Assembly: GCA_026710435.1 (NCBI GenBank)
Contig: JAPOQZ010000035.1
Coordinates: forward strand, 1-35,155
Origin: a bacterium
Lineage (GTDB): Bacteria; Actinomycetota; Acidimicrobiia; Spongiisociales; Spongiisociaceae
Length of the DNA: 35,155 bases
Direction of reading: 5' to 3'
Positions 1 to 8,536 of the stretch are shown here, piece after piece. The stretch's first letter is position 1, and each line of letters starts with the position of its first letter. A program made the position numbers and the translations under genes. The notes beneath the pieces were generated by a model. That model was given only the letters and a program-made list of their open reading frames with translations, ran no database searches and was not told the origin of the DNA.

Positions 1-243
1 AGCCCCTCGCAGAGGGTACGGCGGGACGCGTTCGACGCCGAGGAGGTGGCGGTTGGGGGAGGGCCCGCCGGAGGAGACCGCCTCGACGGTTTTCGCGGTC
101 TCGCCACCCCCGGAACCGGTGCGTGTCAGGCGGAGGAGGCTGTCTCCAGCGAATTCCCGATACAGGACACTAGTACCGCGGCTCCGGTGGTTGGACCGAC
201 CACGATCAAAACTAATGCAGAGGTGTTGTCTCGGCGACGCCAT
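1..243 (-). CDS. possible partial ORF leaving the left edge
   Basis: Reading leftward from an ATG at 241-243, the minus strand stays open for 81 codons to the window edge. It begins MASPRQHLCI and continues through a Gly/Ser-rich stretch. The last ~40 codons have mostly G or C in the third position, but overall GC is high, so this is weak support. The ORF starts 38 bp downstream of the recR stop and points the same way, so it could be the next gene of that unit. No family is recognised and no clear ribosome binding site is seen. The plus-strand frames here are also open. The region may be non-coding. Confidence 0.22.
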   Translation of the reverse strand, partial: MASPRQHLCISFDRGRSNHRSRGTSVLYREFAGDSLLRLTRTGSGGGETAKTVEAVSSGGPSPNRHLLGVERVPPYPLRGA

Positions 244-281
244 GGGCCGGTCGGCGTCCTATGGAGGGTGCTTCCTTGCCG

Positions 282-875
282 TCACAGGTCCCGCCGACCC
301 GTGAGAGCCCGTCCGAGGGTTATCTCGTCGGCGTAGTCCATGTCGCCACCGACGGGCAGTCCGCTGGCCGGTCGGGTAACCGCCACACCCAGCGGTTTGA
401 ACCGACGGGCGAGATACATCGCCGTGGTGTCACCCTCGATTGTCGGGTTGGTTGCGATGATCAACTCGGTGATCGGCTCCGCCCCTATGCGGCTCCGGAG
501 TTCGTCGATCCTCAACTGGGCGGGTCCGACCCCGTCAATCGGGGACAGGGCTCCTCCCAACACGTGGTACCTGCCGTGGAATTCACGGGTCCGTTCGATG
601 ACCGCGATGTCCTGAGCCCGCTCGACCACGCATACCATCGCGTGGTCCCGGCGCGGGTCCAGGCAGATCGAGCACTCGACGCCGGAGGTCACGTTGTGGC
701 AACGGGTACAGAACGACGTCTGCTCGCGGAGGTCCACGATGGCCTGGGCGAGGCTGCGCGCGTCGCCTTCGTCGACGTTGAGGAGATGGAAGGCAAGTCG
801 TTGGGCGGACTTGCGGCCGATACCCGGAAGCCGGGTCAACTCGTCGATCAGTCTCTGGACGGGTTTCTCGAACAT
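282..875 (-). CDS. recR: recombination mediator RecR
   Basis: RecR acts with RecF and RecO in loading RecA at single-stranded gaps. The 197-aa length is normal. A helix-hairpin-helix segment lies at about residues 10-30 ([20 protein letters not shown]). The four zinc-binding cysteines are C56, C59, C68 and C71. A Toprim domain follows from about residue 80 ([14 protein letters not shown]) to about 175. The ATG at 873-875 gives the standard N-terminus [13 protein letters not shown]. It lies 69 bp downstream of dnaX on the same strand, a conserved pairing. The nucleoid protein gene ybaB, usually between the two, is absent. Confidence 0.97.
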   Translation of the reverse strand: MFEKPVQRLIDELTRLPGIGRKSAQRLAFHLLNVDEGDARSLAQAIVDLREQTSFCTRCHNVTSGVECSICLDPRRDHAMVCVVERAQDIAVIERTREFHGRYHVLGGALSPIDGVGPAQLRIDELRSRIGAEPITELIIATNPTIEGDTTAMYLARRFKPLGVAVTRPASGLPVGGDMDYADEITLGRALTGRRDL

Positions 876-944
876 CGGATTCCCCAGCGTAGCCCCGCGC
901 CGGGCGAGGACCGTGTCAAGCGCCTGGGGGGCGATGCCTGAGTG

Positions 945-2753
945 TCAGTCCTCTTCCACCAACCGGGCTCCGAAGGTCTCCTCGAGGAGTGAGAGGGGAT
1001 CCATGGAATCGGCGGGTGCTTCGGGGAGGCTCTCCTTGTCGGGCAACGGCTCTGGTGGTCCTTCCTGGGTCGTTTCCGGTTCCTGACCCGACACCGGATG
1101 GTCGGCGGCGCGGAAGGAAACCGTCACGGGCGTGCCCAACAACCTACCCGCGAGTCCAGCCAGATAGCCGTGAAGGTCAGGGTCCGAGGACAGCTTCTGC
1201 AGGTGATAGTCGAGCCCGGCCGGAACTGCGAAGATGAGGGTGGAACCCTCAACTCCTCCGGGTATGGCATCCCGGAAGAGGGCCCCGCGGATCACGCCCA
1301 TCTCCTCCCTGACCCCAGCCACCAACCGCGGCCAGATGCGGTCGAAGTCGGCCGGCGTGGGAGGCTCCCCGGTCTGGGCCTGCGCCGGGCCTGACGCAGG
1401 CTGGGAGTCCGTGACTAGAGGCCGGTCCGTTTCTGGGGGACGGCTTTCCACAGCTGGTTCCCCGGTCTCGGTCTCTTCGGCGGGATGCTCGGGTTTGAAT
1501 CCCGGGTGACCGGCAAGGTGCTCGTCGGGAGCAGGACGCAGCGGTGTCGGAGCGCCTGGTGCGTCGGTTGCCGGTTCCGGGCGCGCCGGGGCAACACGGA
1601 CTCGGGGGGTGCCTCTCTCGAGTTTCTCGATGCGGTTCAGTAACGCGTCGGCGGTGTTATCGAGTTCGGGTCGCACCAGCTTCAGGATCGACAACTCCAG
1701 CATCATCCGTTCCTCTCGACCCTCCCTGAGCTTGACCAGCGCCTCGCCGAGCAGATCGATGGCCCTCATGACGCTGGACACAGGGAGCCTGCGGGAGACT
1801 TCGTCCCATCTGGCAACCACCTCGGCGGGCTCGTCGGTGATGTCCTGCAGGTTCGGGGTGTACATGGTCAGGAAGACCCCGCGGAAGAATGCCATCGCGT
1901 CGCCCGCGAATCTGCGCAGGTCCACCCCGCTGGCTGCCAATCCGGCAATCAGCTCGAGCGCCACCTTCGCATCGGAGGTCACGAGCGCCTCGACGAGGGT
2001 CGACATCGCCTCGGGACCGGCCACCCCGCGTGCGTCGCGCACGCCTTGCCGTGTCACGGAACCGTCCCGCGCCGCTACCTGCTCGAGCAGGCTCAGGGCA
2101 TCCCGGACGGATCCGGCCGCGTGCTGGGCGACTTCCAGCAGGGCCGGCCTGGAAGTCCGGTAACCCTCCGCCCGGCTGATGGCGTCCAGGTGATCGGCTA
2201 TCAGCTCGGCATTCACCAAGTGGAAGTCGAACCGCTGGCTCCTGGATCGGATCGTATCGAGCAACCGGTAGGGCTCGGTGGTGGCGAGCACGAAATGCAC
2301 ATGATCAGGGGGTTCTTCAAGGGTCTTCAGCAGTGCATTACTGGCGGACTTCGTAAGCATGTGCGCCTCGTCGAGGATGAAGATCCGCTTGGCGCCGCCG
2401 ATGGAGGCGACCGTCGAAACGCTCGCTCTGAGGTCTCGGATATCCTCCACCTTGTTGTGCGAGGCCGCGTCGAGTTCGAGTACGTCCATCGATGAGGAAC
2501 CCGCCACTCCGGCGCAGGAGGGGCAGCTGTCACAAGGCTCGCCTTCCGAGTCCCGGGATGGACAGTTCAGCGACTTGGCGAGGATACGGGCGGTGGTCGT
2601 TTTCCCCGTACCACGTGGACCTGCGAACAGGTAGGCGTGCGCGACCCTACCCTCGACGATCTCCCTCGAGAGGGTTTCTGTGACGTGTTCCTGACCTATG
2701 ACCTGGTCGAAGCGCTGAGGTCGGTACTTGCGATAGAGCGCCTGGTACTCCAC
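945..2753 (-). CDS. dnaX: DNA polymerase III subunit gamma/tau
   Basis: This is the clamp-loader ATPase of the replicative polymerase. From the chosen GTG start (codon at 2751-2753; N-terminus VEYQALYRKYRPQRF) the protein is 602 aa. Walker A is GPRGTGKT at about residues 45-52. The zinc module has cysteines near 64, 74, 77 and 80. Walker B is ILDEAHM at about 126-132. An SRC-type arginine finger region follows (IRSRSQRF). After the AAA+ and collar domains comes a Pro/Glu-rich linker and a short tau-like tail. An upstream in-frame ATG at 2855 would add 34 residues with no family similarity, so GTG is preferred. It is transcribed toward recR. Confidence 0.95.
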   Translation of the reverse strand: MEYQALYRKYRPQRFDQVIGQEHVTETLSREIVEGRVAHAYLFAGPRGTGKTTTARILAKSLNCPSRDSEGEPCDSCPSCAGVAGSSSMDVLELDAASHNKVEDIRDLRASVSTVASIGGAKRIFILDEAHMLTKSASNALLKTLEEPPDHVHFVLATTEPYRLLDTIRSRSQRFDFHLVNAELIADHLDAISRAEGYRTSRPALLEVAQHAAGSVRDALSLLEQVAARDGSVTRQGVRDARGVAGPEAMSTLVEALVTSDAKVALELIAGLAASGVDLRRFAGDAMAFFRGVFLTMYTPNLQDITDEPAEVVARWDEVSRRLPVSSVMRAIDLLGEALVKLREGREERMMLELSILKLVRPELDNTADALLNRIEKLERGTPRVRVAPARPEPATDAPGAPTPLRPAPDEHLAGHPGFKPEHPAEETETGEPAVESRPPETDRPLVTDSQPASGPAQAQTGEPPTPADFDRIWPRLVAGVREEMGVIRGALFRDAIPGGVEGSTLIFAVPAGLDYHLQKLSSDPDLHGYLAGLAGRLLGTPVTVSFRAADHPVSGQEPETTQEGPPEPLPDKESLPEAPADSMDPLSLLEETFGARLVEED

Positions 2754-2894
2754 ACCCCGGATCGTACTCGCCCGACCTGATCGTGATAAGCCCGGCAAGC
2801 CTCCCGGCACGAGAGAACGCTTGCGACACATTCCCCGGGGCAATCGGTGGCGCATGGATCGAGAACCACGGCGGCCTTGACACTCGATATCGCT

Positions 2895-2994
2895 CTACCC
2901 TGACCATGAGGGTGCCCAGGACCCGTTGCAAAAGGAATTCTCCTATCTTGCAGAGCTTGGATCAGGTAGTCTGGCCCGGCAGCTCTCAGCACCC
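2895..2994 (+). promoter_or_regulatory. candidate riboswitch-like leader of metX
   Basis: The 100 nt before metX fold by eye into a three-way junction. P1 pairs 2895-2905 with 2959-2969: 10 pairs (CTA, CCTGA, CC) with single bulges at C2898 and A2961. P2 pairs GGGT 2910-2913 with ACCC 2921-2924. P3 pairs TGCAA 2927-2931 with TTGCA 2948-2952 and AGGA 2933-2936 with TCCT 2941-2944, closed by an ATTC loop. AGAGCT at 2952-2957, mostly in the junction, can also pair with AGCTCT at 2981-2986 as a pseudoknot or a competing stem. CACCC at 2990-2994 can pair with GGGTG of P2. The position before a methionine gene suggests a sensor of SAM or a related metabolite. The sequence does not clearly match the SAM-I, SAM-II or SAM-IV cores as I remember them. 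Confidence 0.5.
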
Positions 2995-3011
2995 CCCTAG
3001 ATGCATTTGGA

Positions 3012-4184
3012 ATGGAGATGGGCAGAGGCGTAGGCCAAGTGGAAACCCGATTCCTCACTTTCGGAAGCGAGGCTGATCCGTTCGTATTCGACAGCGGCGC
3101 CACGCTCCCGGAGATCACGCTTGCCTACGAGATCTACGGTGAGCTGAATGAGGCGCGGGACAACGCCATCCTGCTGTTCCACGCTCTCACCGGTAGCCAC
3201 CACGCCGCGGGCTACAACCGCCACGTTCCGGGCTTGGACGGACGTTGGACCGAACAGGTCCATGTCGGCTGGTGGGACGAGTTCATCGGTCCGCGCCGCT
3301 CGCTGAACACCGACAAGTTCGCGGTAATCTGCGCCAACTGGGTGGGACACTGCTACGGCTCCACGGGTCCTGCCAGCATCGATCCGGTGACGGGAAAGCG
3401 TTTCGGGGGATCCTTCCCCCGCGTTTCCGCCGGTGATACCGTGCGGGCCCACTTCCGGCTCCTCGACGAACTGGGGATCGACCGCCTCCACGCCGTCGTT
3501 GGCGGAAGCGTGGGCGGCATGATGTGCCTCGATGTCGCCACCCGTTACCCCGACAGGGTTCGTTTCGTCGTTCCGATAGCCGCCGGGTTGCGGGCTACCG
3601 CATTGCATATCATCCACGATTTCGAGCAGATCAACGCCATCTACAACGACCCGAACTTCAAGGGAGGCGACTACTACGAGGGTCCACCACCCAATGCAGG
3701 CCTAGCCCTGGCCAGGATGATCGGCCACAAGACCTTCGTGTCCCTGGAACAGATGGAAGAGCGGGCGCGGGGTGAGGTGGTGCCGGACGCTGACGAGAGG
3801 GTCCGGCTTCCCCTCGAGAGCTACATGTGGCATCAGGGCCAGAAGTTCGTGAAGCGTTTCGATGCCAACGCCTACCTCCGGACGATGTGGGCCTGGCAGG
3901 ACTTCGACCTCTACGCCGAGGCAGCCCAGAGGGGGGTCACCATGCCCGAGATGCTGGCCGGCGGCGCGCACGAGTATCTGGTGTTCTCGATCGACTCCGA
4001 CGTGTGCTACTACCTGGGGGAGCAGGTAGAGCTGACCGAAGAATTGAAGGCAGCCGGGATCCCCTTCAACTGGATCACGGTCCATTCCGAGAAGGGCCAC
4101 GACGCCTTCCTCCTGGAACCCCATCTATTCGAGCCCCATCTGCGGTATCATCTGGAGTCGGAGTGGGGGTTGTTCCCCTGTTGA
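3012..4184 (+). CDS. metX: homoserine O-acetyltransferase
   Basis: MetX is an alpha/beta hydrolase that acetylates homoserine with acetyl-CoA, the activating step of methionine synthesis. The 390-aa protein has the oxyanion segment HALTGSHHAAG (about 57-67), the nucleophile elbow GGSVGGM with Ser166, the acid Asp330 in the IDSD motif, and His363 in GHDAFL. The family more often has Met after the serine (GGSMGG), so Val167 is a mild variation. ATG 3012, ATG 3018 and GTG 3039 are all possible starts; none has an ideal ribosome site, and conservation begins around residue 12. metY follows after 21 bp. Related acyltransferases use succinyl-CoA, so acyl-donor specificity is inferred. Confidence 0.93.
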   Translation: MEMGRGVGQVETRFLTFGSEADPFVFDSGATLPEITLAYEIYGELNEARDNAILLFHALTGSHHAAGYNRHVPGLDGRWTEQVHVGWWDEFIGPRRSLNTDKFAVICANWVGHCYGSTGPASIDPVTGKRFGGSFPRVSAGDTVRAHFRLLDELGIDRLHAVVGGSVGGMMCLDVATRYPDRVRFVVPIAAGLRATALHIIHDFEQINAIYNDPNFKGGDYYEGPPPNAGLALARMIGHKTFVSLEQMEERARGEVVPDADERVRLPLESYMWHQGQKFVKRFDANAYLRTMWAWQDFDLYAEAAQRGVTMPEMLAGGAHEYLVFSIDSDVCYYLGEQVELTEELKAAGIPFNWITVHSEKGHDAFLLEPHLFEPHLRYHLESEWGLFPC

Positions 4185-4205
4185 CAACACCAAGAGCAGG
4201 TGTTC

Positions 4206-5489
4206 ATGACCAAGCACACCTTCGGGTTTGACACGCGTTCGATCCATGCCGGCCAGAGGCCGGATCCTGAGACCGGTGCGCGCGCCATGCCCATCTACCA
4301 GACAACCTCCTACGTGTTCGACGATCCGCAGTACGCTGCCGATCTCTTCGCCCTCCAGAGTTTCGGCAACATCTACACCCGGATCAGCAACCCCACCAAT
4401 GCCGCGTTCGAGGAGCGCATGGCCTCCCTCGAGGACGGGTTGGGCGGCCTCGCCACCGCCTCAGGGATGTCCGCCCAGCTCCTCTCGATCCTCACCATCT
4501 GCGAGGCGGGTGACAACATAATCGCCAACCGGGCTCTGTACGGCGGTACGTTCACCCAGTTCGACGTGACCCTCCGCCGTATGGGTATCGACACCACCTT
4601 CGTCGACACCAACGACACCGACGCGATCGAGGCGGCGATCACCGACCGGACCCGGCTGGTCTATGGCGAGACCATCGGGAACCCGGGCGGCGACATCCTG
4701 GACCTGGGGGCCATCTCCGATCTCGCCCATTCTTACGGCTTGCCCTTAGTGGTCGACAACACCTTCGCCTCGCCGGCTCTGTGCCGCCCCATCGAGCACG
4801 GAGCGGACGTGGTGGTGCATTCGGCCACCAAGTTCATCGGCGGGCACGGAACCGTAATCGCCGGGGTCATCGTCGAGAACGGCCTGTTCCCGTGGGACAA
4901 CGGACGCTTCCCTGCCATCGTCGAGCCGTCGGCGGCCTACCACAACCTCCGGTTCTGGGAGAACTTCCGGGAGTACGCCTACCTGATGAAGGCCCGGATG
5001 GAATTGCTTCGTGACGTGGGCTCGGTTCTCTCGCCGTTCAGTTCGTTCCTGCTGCTGCTCGGGCTGGAGACCCTCTCGATACGGATGGATCGTCATGTCG
5101 CGAACGCCCAAGCGGTGGCGGAATTCCTCGACAACGACAAACGCGTCTCATGGGTGTCGTATCCGGGTCTTCCATCCCATGAGTCCTACGACCTGGCGCG
5201 CAAGTACGTGCCGGCCGGGCCGGGGGCGGTGTTCACCTTCGGGATCGCGGGAGGGTACGAGGCAGGGGTGTCGTTCATCAAGCGGGTGGAGCTGGCCAGC
5301 CACCTGGCCAACGTCGGCGACGCAAAGACCCTTGTGATCCATCCTGCCAGCACCACGCACCAGCAGGTACCCCCCGAGGAGCGGGACGCGGCCGGGGTCG
5401 GCAACGACATGATCCGCATCTCCGTCGGACTGGAGAACATCGAGGACATAATCTGGGATCTTGACCAAGCTTTGGGGAGCGGACGATGA
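4206..5489 (+). CDS. metY: O-acetylhomoserine sulfhydrylase (aminocarboxypropyltransferase)
   Basis: This is a PLP-dependent enzyme of the Cys/Met metabolism family. It converts O-acetylhomoserine and sulfide to homocysteine and acetate, using the product of MetX upstream. From ATG 4206 it is 427 aa, typical for MetY. AGCAGG ends about 5 nt before this ATG, so it is preferred to the GTG at 4200. Visible motifs are YTRISNPT (about 57-64), the cofactor-contact region ATASGMSAQ (about 83-91), VVDNTFASP (about 182-190), and SATKF with the Schiff-base Lys209. The stop overlaps the next gene's start (ATGA). Cystathionine gamma-synthase is the main alternative, but length and the metX neighbour favour MetY. 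Confidence 0.94.
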   Translation: MTKHTFGFDTRSIHAGQRPDPETGARAMPIYQTTSYVFDDPQYAADLFALQSFGNIYTRISNPTNAAFEERMASLEDGLGGLATASGMSAQLLSILTICEAGDNIIANRALYGGTFTQFDVTLRRMGIDTTFVDTNDTDAIEAAITDRTRLVYGETIGNPGGDILDLGAISDLAHSYGLPLVVDNTFASPALCRPIEHGADVVVHSATKFIGGHGTVIAGVIVENGLFPWDNGRFPAIVEPSAAYHNLRFWENFREYAYLMKARMELLRDVGSVLSPFSSFLLLLGLETLSIRMDRHVANAQAVAEFLDNDKRVSWVSYPGLPSHESYDLARKYVPAGPGAVFTFGIAGGYEAGVSFIKRVELASHLANVGDAKTLVIHPASTTHQQVPPEERDAAGVGNDMIRISVGLENIEDIIWDLDQALGSGR

Positions 5490-5965
5490 CGAGAGTTCTA
5501 GAGGCAGATCCCCGTACCCGGCTCCGGATCATCCGGGAGGCCGAGTCGGTGGCCCTGGTAGGGGTATCGGGCAACGAGTTGCGAGCTTCCAACTTCGTCG
5601 CGACGTACATAGCAAGAACTCATCTCAGGGTCTATCCCGTGAATCCGATGTACAAGGAGATCCTGGGCTTGAAGTGCTACCCGTCGCTGGCCGCCCTGCC
5701 CGAGGTGCCCGACATCGTGGATGTGTTCCGCAAGCACTCGGCGCTCCCAGGTGTGGTCGACGAGGCCATCGCAATCGGCGCCAAGGTGGTGTGGTTCCAA
5801 CTGGGCCTCCGCCACGACGATGCCGCGCAGACCGCTATCGACGCCGGACTCGAGGTGGTGCAGGACCGCTGCCTCAAGATCGAGCACGCCCGCTTCTCGG
5901 GCCGTCTCAACCTGGCCGGTTTCGACACGGGCGTCATCTCCAGCCGTCGCCACCGGGAGATCTGA
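5486..5965 (+). CDS. CoA-binding (YccU-like) protein
   Basis: A 159-aa single-domain protein of the CoA_binding_2 Rossmann family. The segment AESVALVGVSGNELRASNFVA (about 19-39, in two halves AESVALVGVSG and NELRASNFVA) is the nucleotide-binding loop region. The hydrophobic strand IVDVFRK and the C-terminal signature LNLAGFDTGVISSRR are typical. The biochemical role of the family is not established; its members often adjoin metY-type genes. The start overlaps the metY stop by 4 bp (ATGA), so metX, metY and this gene probably form one operon with translational coupling. No terminator hairpin is obvious after it. Confidence 0.88.
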   Translation: MTRVLEADPRTRLRIIREAESVALVGVSGNELRASNFVATYIARTHLRVYPVNPMYKEILGLKCYPSLAALPEVPDIVDVFRKHSALPGVVDEAIAIGAKVVWFQLGLRHDDAAQTAIDAGLEVVQDRCLKIEHARFSGRLNLAGFDTGVISSRRHREI

Positions 5966-6039
5966 GCCGGAGCATCCGGACGGGGTCAGGCCGCCTCAGT
6001 CAACCGACGACGGTGCCGGGGCTGCTCGACCTGAACAGC

Positions 6040-6198
6040 CTACAGTCGGTCGATAGCGACCAAGAAGCTGCCGAGAGCAATGGCTGTGCCGACGATCCAA
6101 CGGACCAACCGGTTGATGGCCTTCTCGATTCCGGCTTCTGCCTTGGCCAACGCCTCCGATGCCTTGGCATCCGCGTACCCCTCTGTCGCGGTGGACAC
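6040..6198 (-). CDS. small single-pass membrane protein (DUF1640-like tail)
   Basis: About 52 aa from a GTG at 6196-6198. The N-terminal half is Ala/Glu/Lys-rich and should form an amphipathic helix or coiled coil (ASEALAKAEAGIEKAINRL). The C-terminal half is one membrane segment (WIVGTAIALGSFLVAI). This coil-then-membrane layout recalls the C-terminal ends of DUF1640-type and XhlA-like proteins, but is too short for firm assignment. AGAAGGA (6203-6209) sits 4 nt before the GTG. That favours this start over the ATG at 6231, which falls inside the likely -10 box. It is convergent with the metX operon. Function unknown. Confidence 0.55.
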   Translation of the reverse strand: MSTATEGYADAKASEALAKAEAGIEKAINRLVRWIVGTAIALGSFLVAIDRL

Positions 6199-6225
6199 GT
6201 CATCCTTCTCTAGCCGACCAACCTT

Positions 6226-6258
6226 GATCATGCCATGAGCGATCAGCAGTTGTCAAGC
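6226..6258 (-). promoter_or_regulatory. promoter of the small membrane protein gene
   Basis: On the minus strand a perfect TTGACA (6253-6258) is followed after 18 nt by CATGAT (four of six matches to TATAAT). The predicted transcript starts about 20 nt before the AGAAGGA site and the GTG at 6198. This is a visual match only. Confidence 0.45.
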
Positions 6259-6594
6259 TAAGCGGACTTTACCCATCGTATTCATACGCTGCTCACTCAG
6301 TTGCACACCGTCACGGGAAGTGCGGCGTTCGCAACGGAAACGGTTGCTCCGAGGTGTCACCGTCTCCGGTGAGACGCCGTATGCTCTGCGAGAGTTCGCT
6401 CAGAAGGTCGGCACTCATCTGCCGGACTCTGCAAGAACGGAAGGGCCGACATCGGCTGATCGGCGTCTCTCAATCGCCGCGGCGGGACCTTCCGATAAGG
6501 GATCATTTGTCGGAATATGATAAGGTATGACTCAGGTTATACCTAATGAACACACTGAGACTCTCATCATCTGAGGAACGAGAAGGAGACTTGC
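6259..6594 (+). promoter_or_regulatory. dnaK upstream region with two dyads, no canonical HAIR
   Basis: No gene is convincing in this gap; a 66-codon ORF at 6320-6520 is Arg/Ser-rich and resembles nothing. Near dnaK there are two inverted repeats: AGGTAT (6523-6528) with ATACCT (6539-6544), and TGAGA (6556-6560), one C, TCTCA (6562-6566). A TATGAT box at 6516-6521 could be a -10, with a poor -35. AAGGAG lies about 6 nt before the dnaK ATG. The usual HspR operator (CTTGAGT, 7 nt, ACTCAAG) was not found, although hspR is in this cluster. These dyads are therefore the best candidate regulatory sites. Confidence 0.4.
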
Positions 6595-8427
6595 ATGGCG
6601 AAGGCCGTCGGAATCGATCTAGGTACCACTAACAGCGTGATCGCAGTCCTCGAGGGTGGCGAGCCCACCGTGGTCGCCAACGCCGAGGGCGGCCGTACCA
6701 CGCCGTCGGTGGTTGCTTTCAAGGAAGGGGACGTACTGGTTGGTGAGGTGGCCAAGCGCCAGGCGATCACCAATCCCGACAACACGATCCGTTCGGTCAA
6801 GCGGCATATGGGCACCGGTTGGACCGCCGACGCCGACGGCAAGGATTACAGCGCCCAGGAGGTGTCGGCCCGGATCCTGATGAAGTTGAAGCGTGATGCA
6901 GAGGCCTACCTGGGTAGCGAGGTCACTTCAGCCGTAGTCACGGTACCGGCCTACTTCAACGACGCACAGCGTCAGGCCACGAAGGAGGCGGGCCAGGTCG
7001 CCGGTCTCGAGGTACTGCGGATCGTCAACGAACCCACCGCCGCGGCGCTCGCCTATGGCCTTGACAAGGAAGAGTCCGATCAGACCATCCTGGTGTTCGA
7101 CCTTGGGGGCGGGACCTTCGATGTCTCCATCCTGGAGATCGGTGACGGGGTCTTCGAGGTCAAGTCCACCAGCGGCGACACCCAACTCGGCGGGGACGAC
7201 TGGGACGAAGCGATCATCGACTGGCTGGTCGCCGAGTTCAAGAACGAGAACGGGGTGGACCTGTCTGCAGACCGGATGGCGGTCCAGCGCCTCAAGGAAG
7301 CGGCGGAGAAGGCCAAGATCGAGTTGTCGAGCGTCTCCGAGACCGACGTGAACCTCCCCTTCATCACGGCGACTGCCAGCGGCCCCCTTCACCTGCAGAA
7401 GCGGCTCACCCGGGCCGAGTTCCAGAAGATGACCCGGCATCTGGTCAAGGAGACCGAGGGGCCGTTCCGGCGGGCCGTCCAGGACGCAGGCATACCCACC
7501 GAGGGAATCGACCATGTGGTTCTGGTGGGTGGCTCCACCCGGATGCCTGCGATCCAGGACCTGGTCAAGAGGTTGACCGGTAAGGATCCTCATCGCGGGG
7601 TCAATCCGGACGAGGTGGTGGCGGCGGGGGCTGCCCTCCAGGCGGGCGTGTTGACCGGTGACGTGAAGGACATCCTCCTTCTCGACGTGACCCCCCTCAC
7701 TCTCGGTATAGAGACCAAGGGCTCCGTCATGACCAAGATGATCGAGCGAAACACGACCATCCCGACCAAGCGGACCGAAATCTTCACCACCGCCGCGCAC
7801 AACCAGCCAGAGGTGGAGATCCACGTGCTCCAAGGCGAGCGTCCCATGGCCCACGACAACAAGAGCCTGGGGAAGTTCAACCTCACCGGTATCCCTCCGG
7901 CGCCCATGGGCGTACCCCAGATCGAGGTCAGCTTCGACATCGACGCCAACGGCATCGTCTCGGTCAACGCGAAGGACCTCGGCACCGGGCGCGAGCAGGC
8001 GATGACCATCACCGGCGGGACCGCCCTGTCGAAGGATGAGATCGACCGGATGGTGGAGGACGCCGAGCGTTACGCGGAGGAGGACGCCAGCAAGCGGGAG
8101 TTGGTGGACGCCCGCAACCGTGCCGAGCAGGTCATCAACCAGACCGACACGTTGCTCGAGGAGCACGGCGACAAGCTCGACGACAGCGAGCGGGCAGCCA
8201 TCGACGAGGCGTTGGCGGCGTTGCGCAGCACGGAGGGCGACGAGTCTGCCACCGCCGCGGACATCGACTCCAAGATCGAGGAGACGTTCCGGGCTTCCCA
8301 GGTTCTCGCGCAGAAGATGTACGCGTCCGAGGCGGGTGAGCAGCCCGAGGCCGGGACGGGTGGTCCGATGGGCGACGACGAGGACATAGTCGAGGCCGAG
8401 ATCATCGACGATGACGAGGAGCGGTGA
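6595..8427 (+). CDS. dnaK: chaperone DnaK (Hsp70)
   Basis: An ATP-dependent Hsp70 that binds unfolded segments and works with DnaJ and GrpE. The 610-aa length is normal for actinobacteria. The nucleotide-binding domain begins [17 protein letters not shown] and includes the phosphate loop [17 protein letters not shown] (about 168-184) and the adenosine motif [14 protein letters not shown] (about 306-319). The linker [18 protein letters not shown] marks the junction with the substrate-binding domain at about residue 360. The tail is acidic, ending DDDEER. A good ribosome site (AAGGAG) precedes ATG 6595. First gene of dnaK-grpE-dnaJ-hspR. Confidence 0.98.
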   Translation: MAKAVGIDLGTTNSVIAVLEGGEPTVVANAEGGRTTPSVVAFKEGDVLVGEVAKRQAITNPDNTIRSVKRHMGTGWTADADGKDYSAQEVSARILMKLKRDAEAYLGSEVTSAVVTVPAYFNDAQRQATKEAGQVAGLEVLRIVNEPTAAALAYGLDKEESDQTILVFDLGGGTFDVSILEIGDGVFEVKSTSGDTQLGGDDWDEAIIDWLVAEFKNENGVDLSADRMAVQRLKEAAEKAKIELSSVSETDVNLPFITATASGPLHLQKRLTRAEFQKMTRHLVKETEGPFRRAVQDAGIPTEGIDHVVLVGGSTRMPAIQDLVKRLTGKDPHRGVNPDEVVAAGAALQAGVLTGDVKDILLLDVTPLTLGIETKGSVMTKMIERNTTIPTKRTEIFTTAAHNQPEVEIHVLQGERPMAHDNKSLGKFNLTGIPPAPMGVPQIEVSFDIDANGIVSVNAKDLGTGREQAMTITGGTALSKDEIDRMVEDAERYAEEDASKRELVDARNRAEQVINQTDTLLEEHGDKLDDSERAAIDEALAALRSTEGDESATAADIDSKIEETFRASQVLAQKMYASEAGEQPEAGTGGPMGDDEDIVEAEIIDDDEER

Positions 8428-8455
8428 TGCCCGGTCCCGGATGCGGGGTGAGGCT

Positions 8456-8536
8456 ATGAACGGAGAGCACGGGGAAATGGTCCAGGACCTCGTCGTCGAG
8501 GCCGCCCAGAACACGGAGGCCATCGCAGGCGATTAG
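8456..8536 (+). CDS. possible 26-aa leader peptide before grpE
   Basis: A short ORF (MNGEHGEMVQDLVVEAAQNT, then 6 residues) starts at ATG 8456 with GTGAGG just upstream. An in-frame ATG at 8441 would add five residues. Its TAG (8534-8536) directly abuts the grpE ATG at 8537, and grpE has no strong ribosome site of its own, so translation of grpE could depend on termination here. It may instead be chance, or a remnant of a longer grpE N-terminus. No family recognised. Confidence 0.3.
   Translation: MNGEHGEMVQDLVVEAAQNTEAIAGD

Noticed and set aside
261..941. Long plus-strand ORF opposite recR
   Set aside because: Shadow of recR; no family similarity.
1488..1515. tRNA T-loop-like GGTTTGAATCCCGGG
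   Set aside because: It is inside dnaX coding sequence and no anticodon or acceptor stem matches.
6320..6520. 66-codon ORF before dnaK
   Set aside because: Arg/Ser-rich composition, no ribosome site, no recognisable family; the region looks regulatory.
6928..8523. 531-codon minus-strand ORF opposite dnaK
   Set aside because: Antisense shadow produced by high-GC codon use of dnaK.
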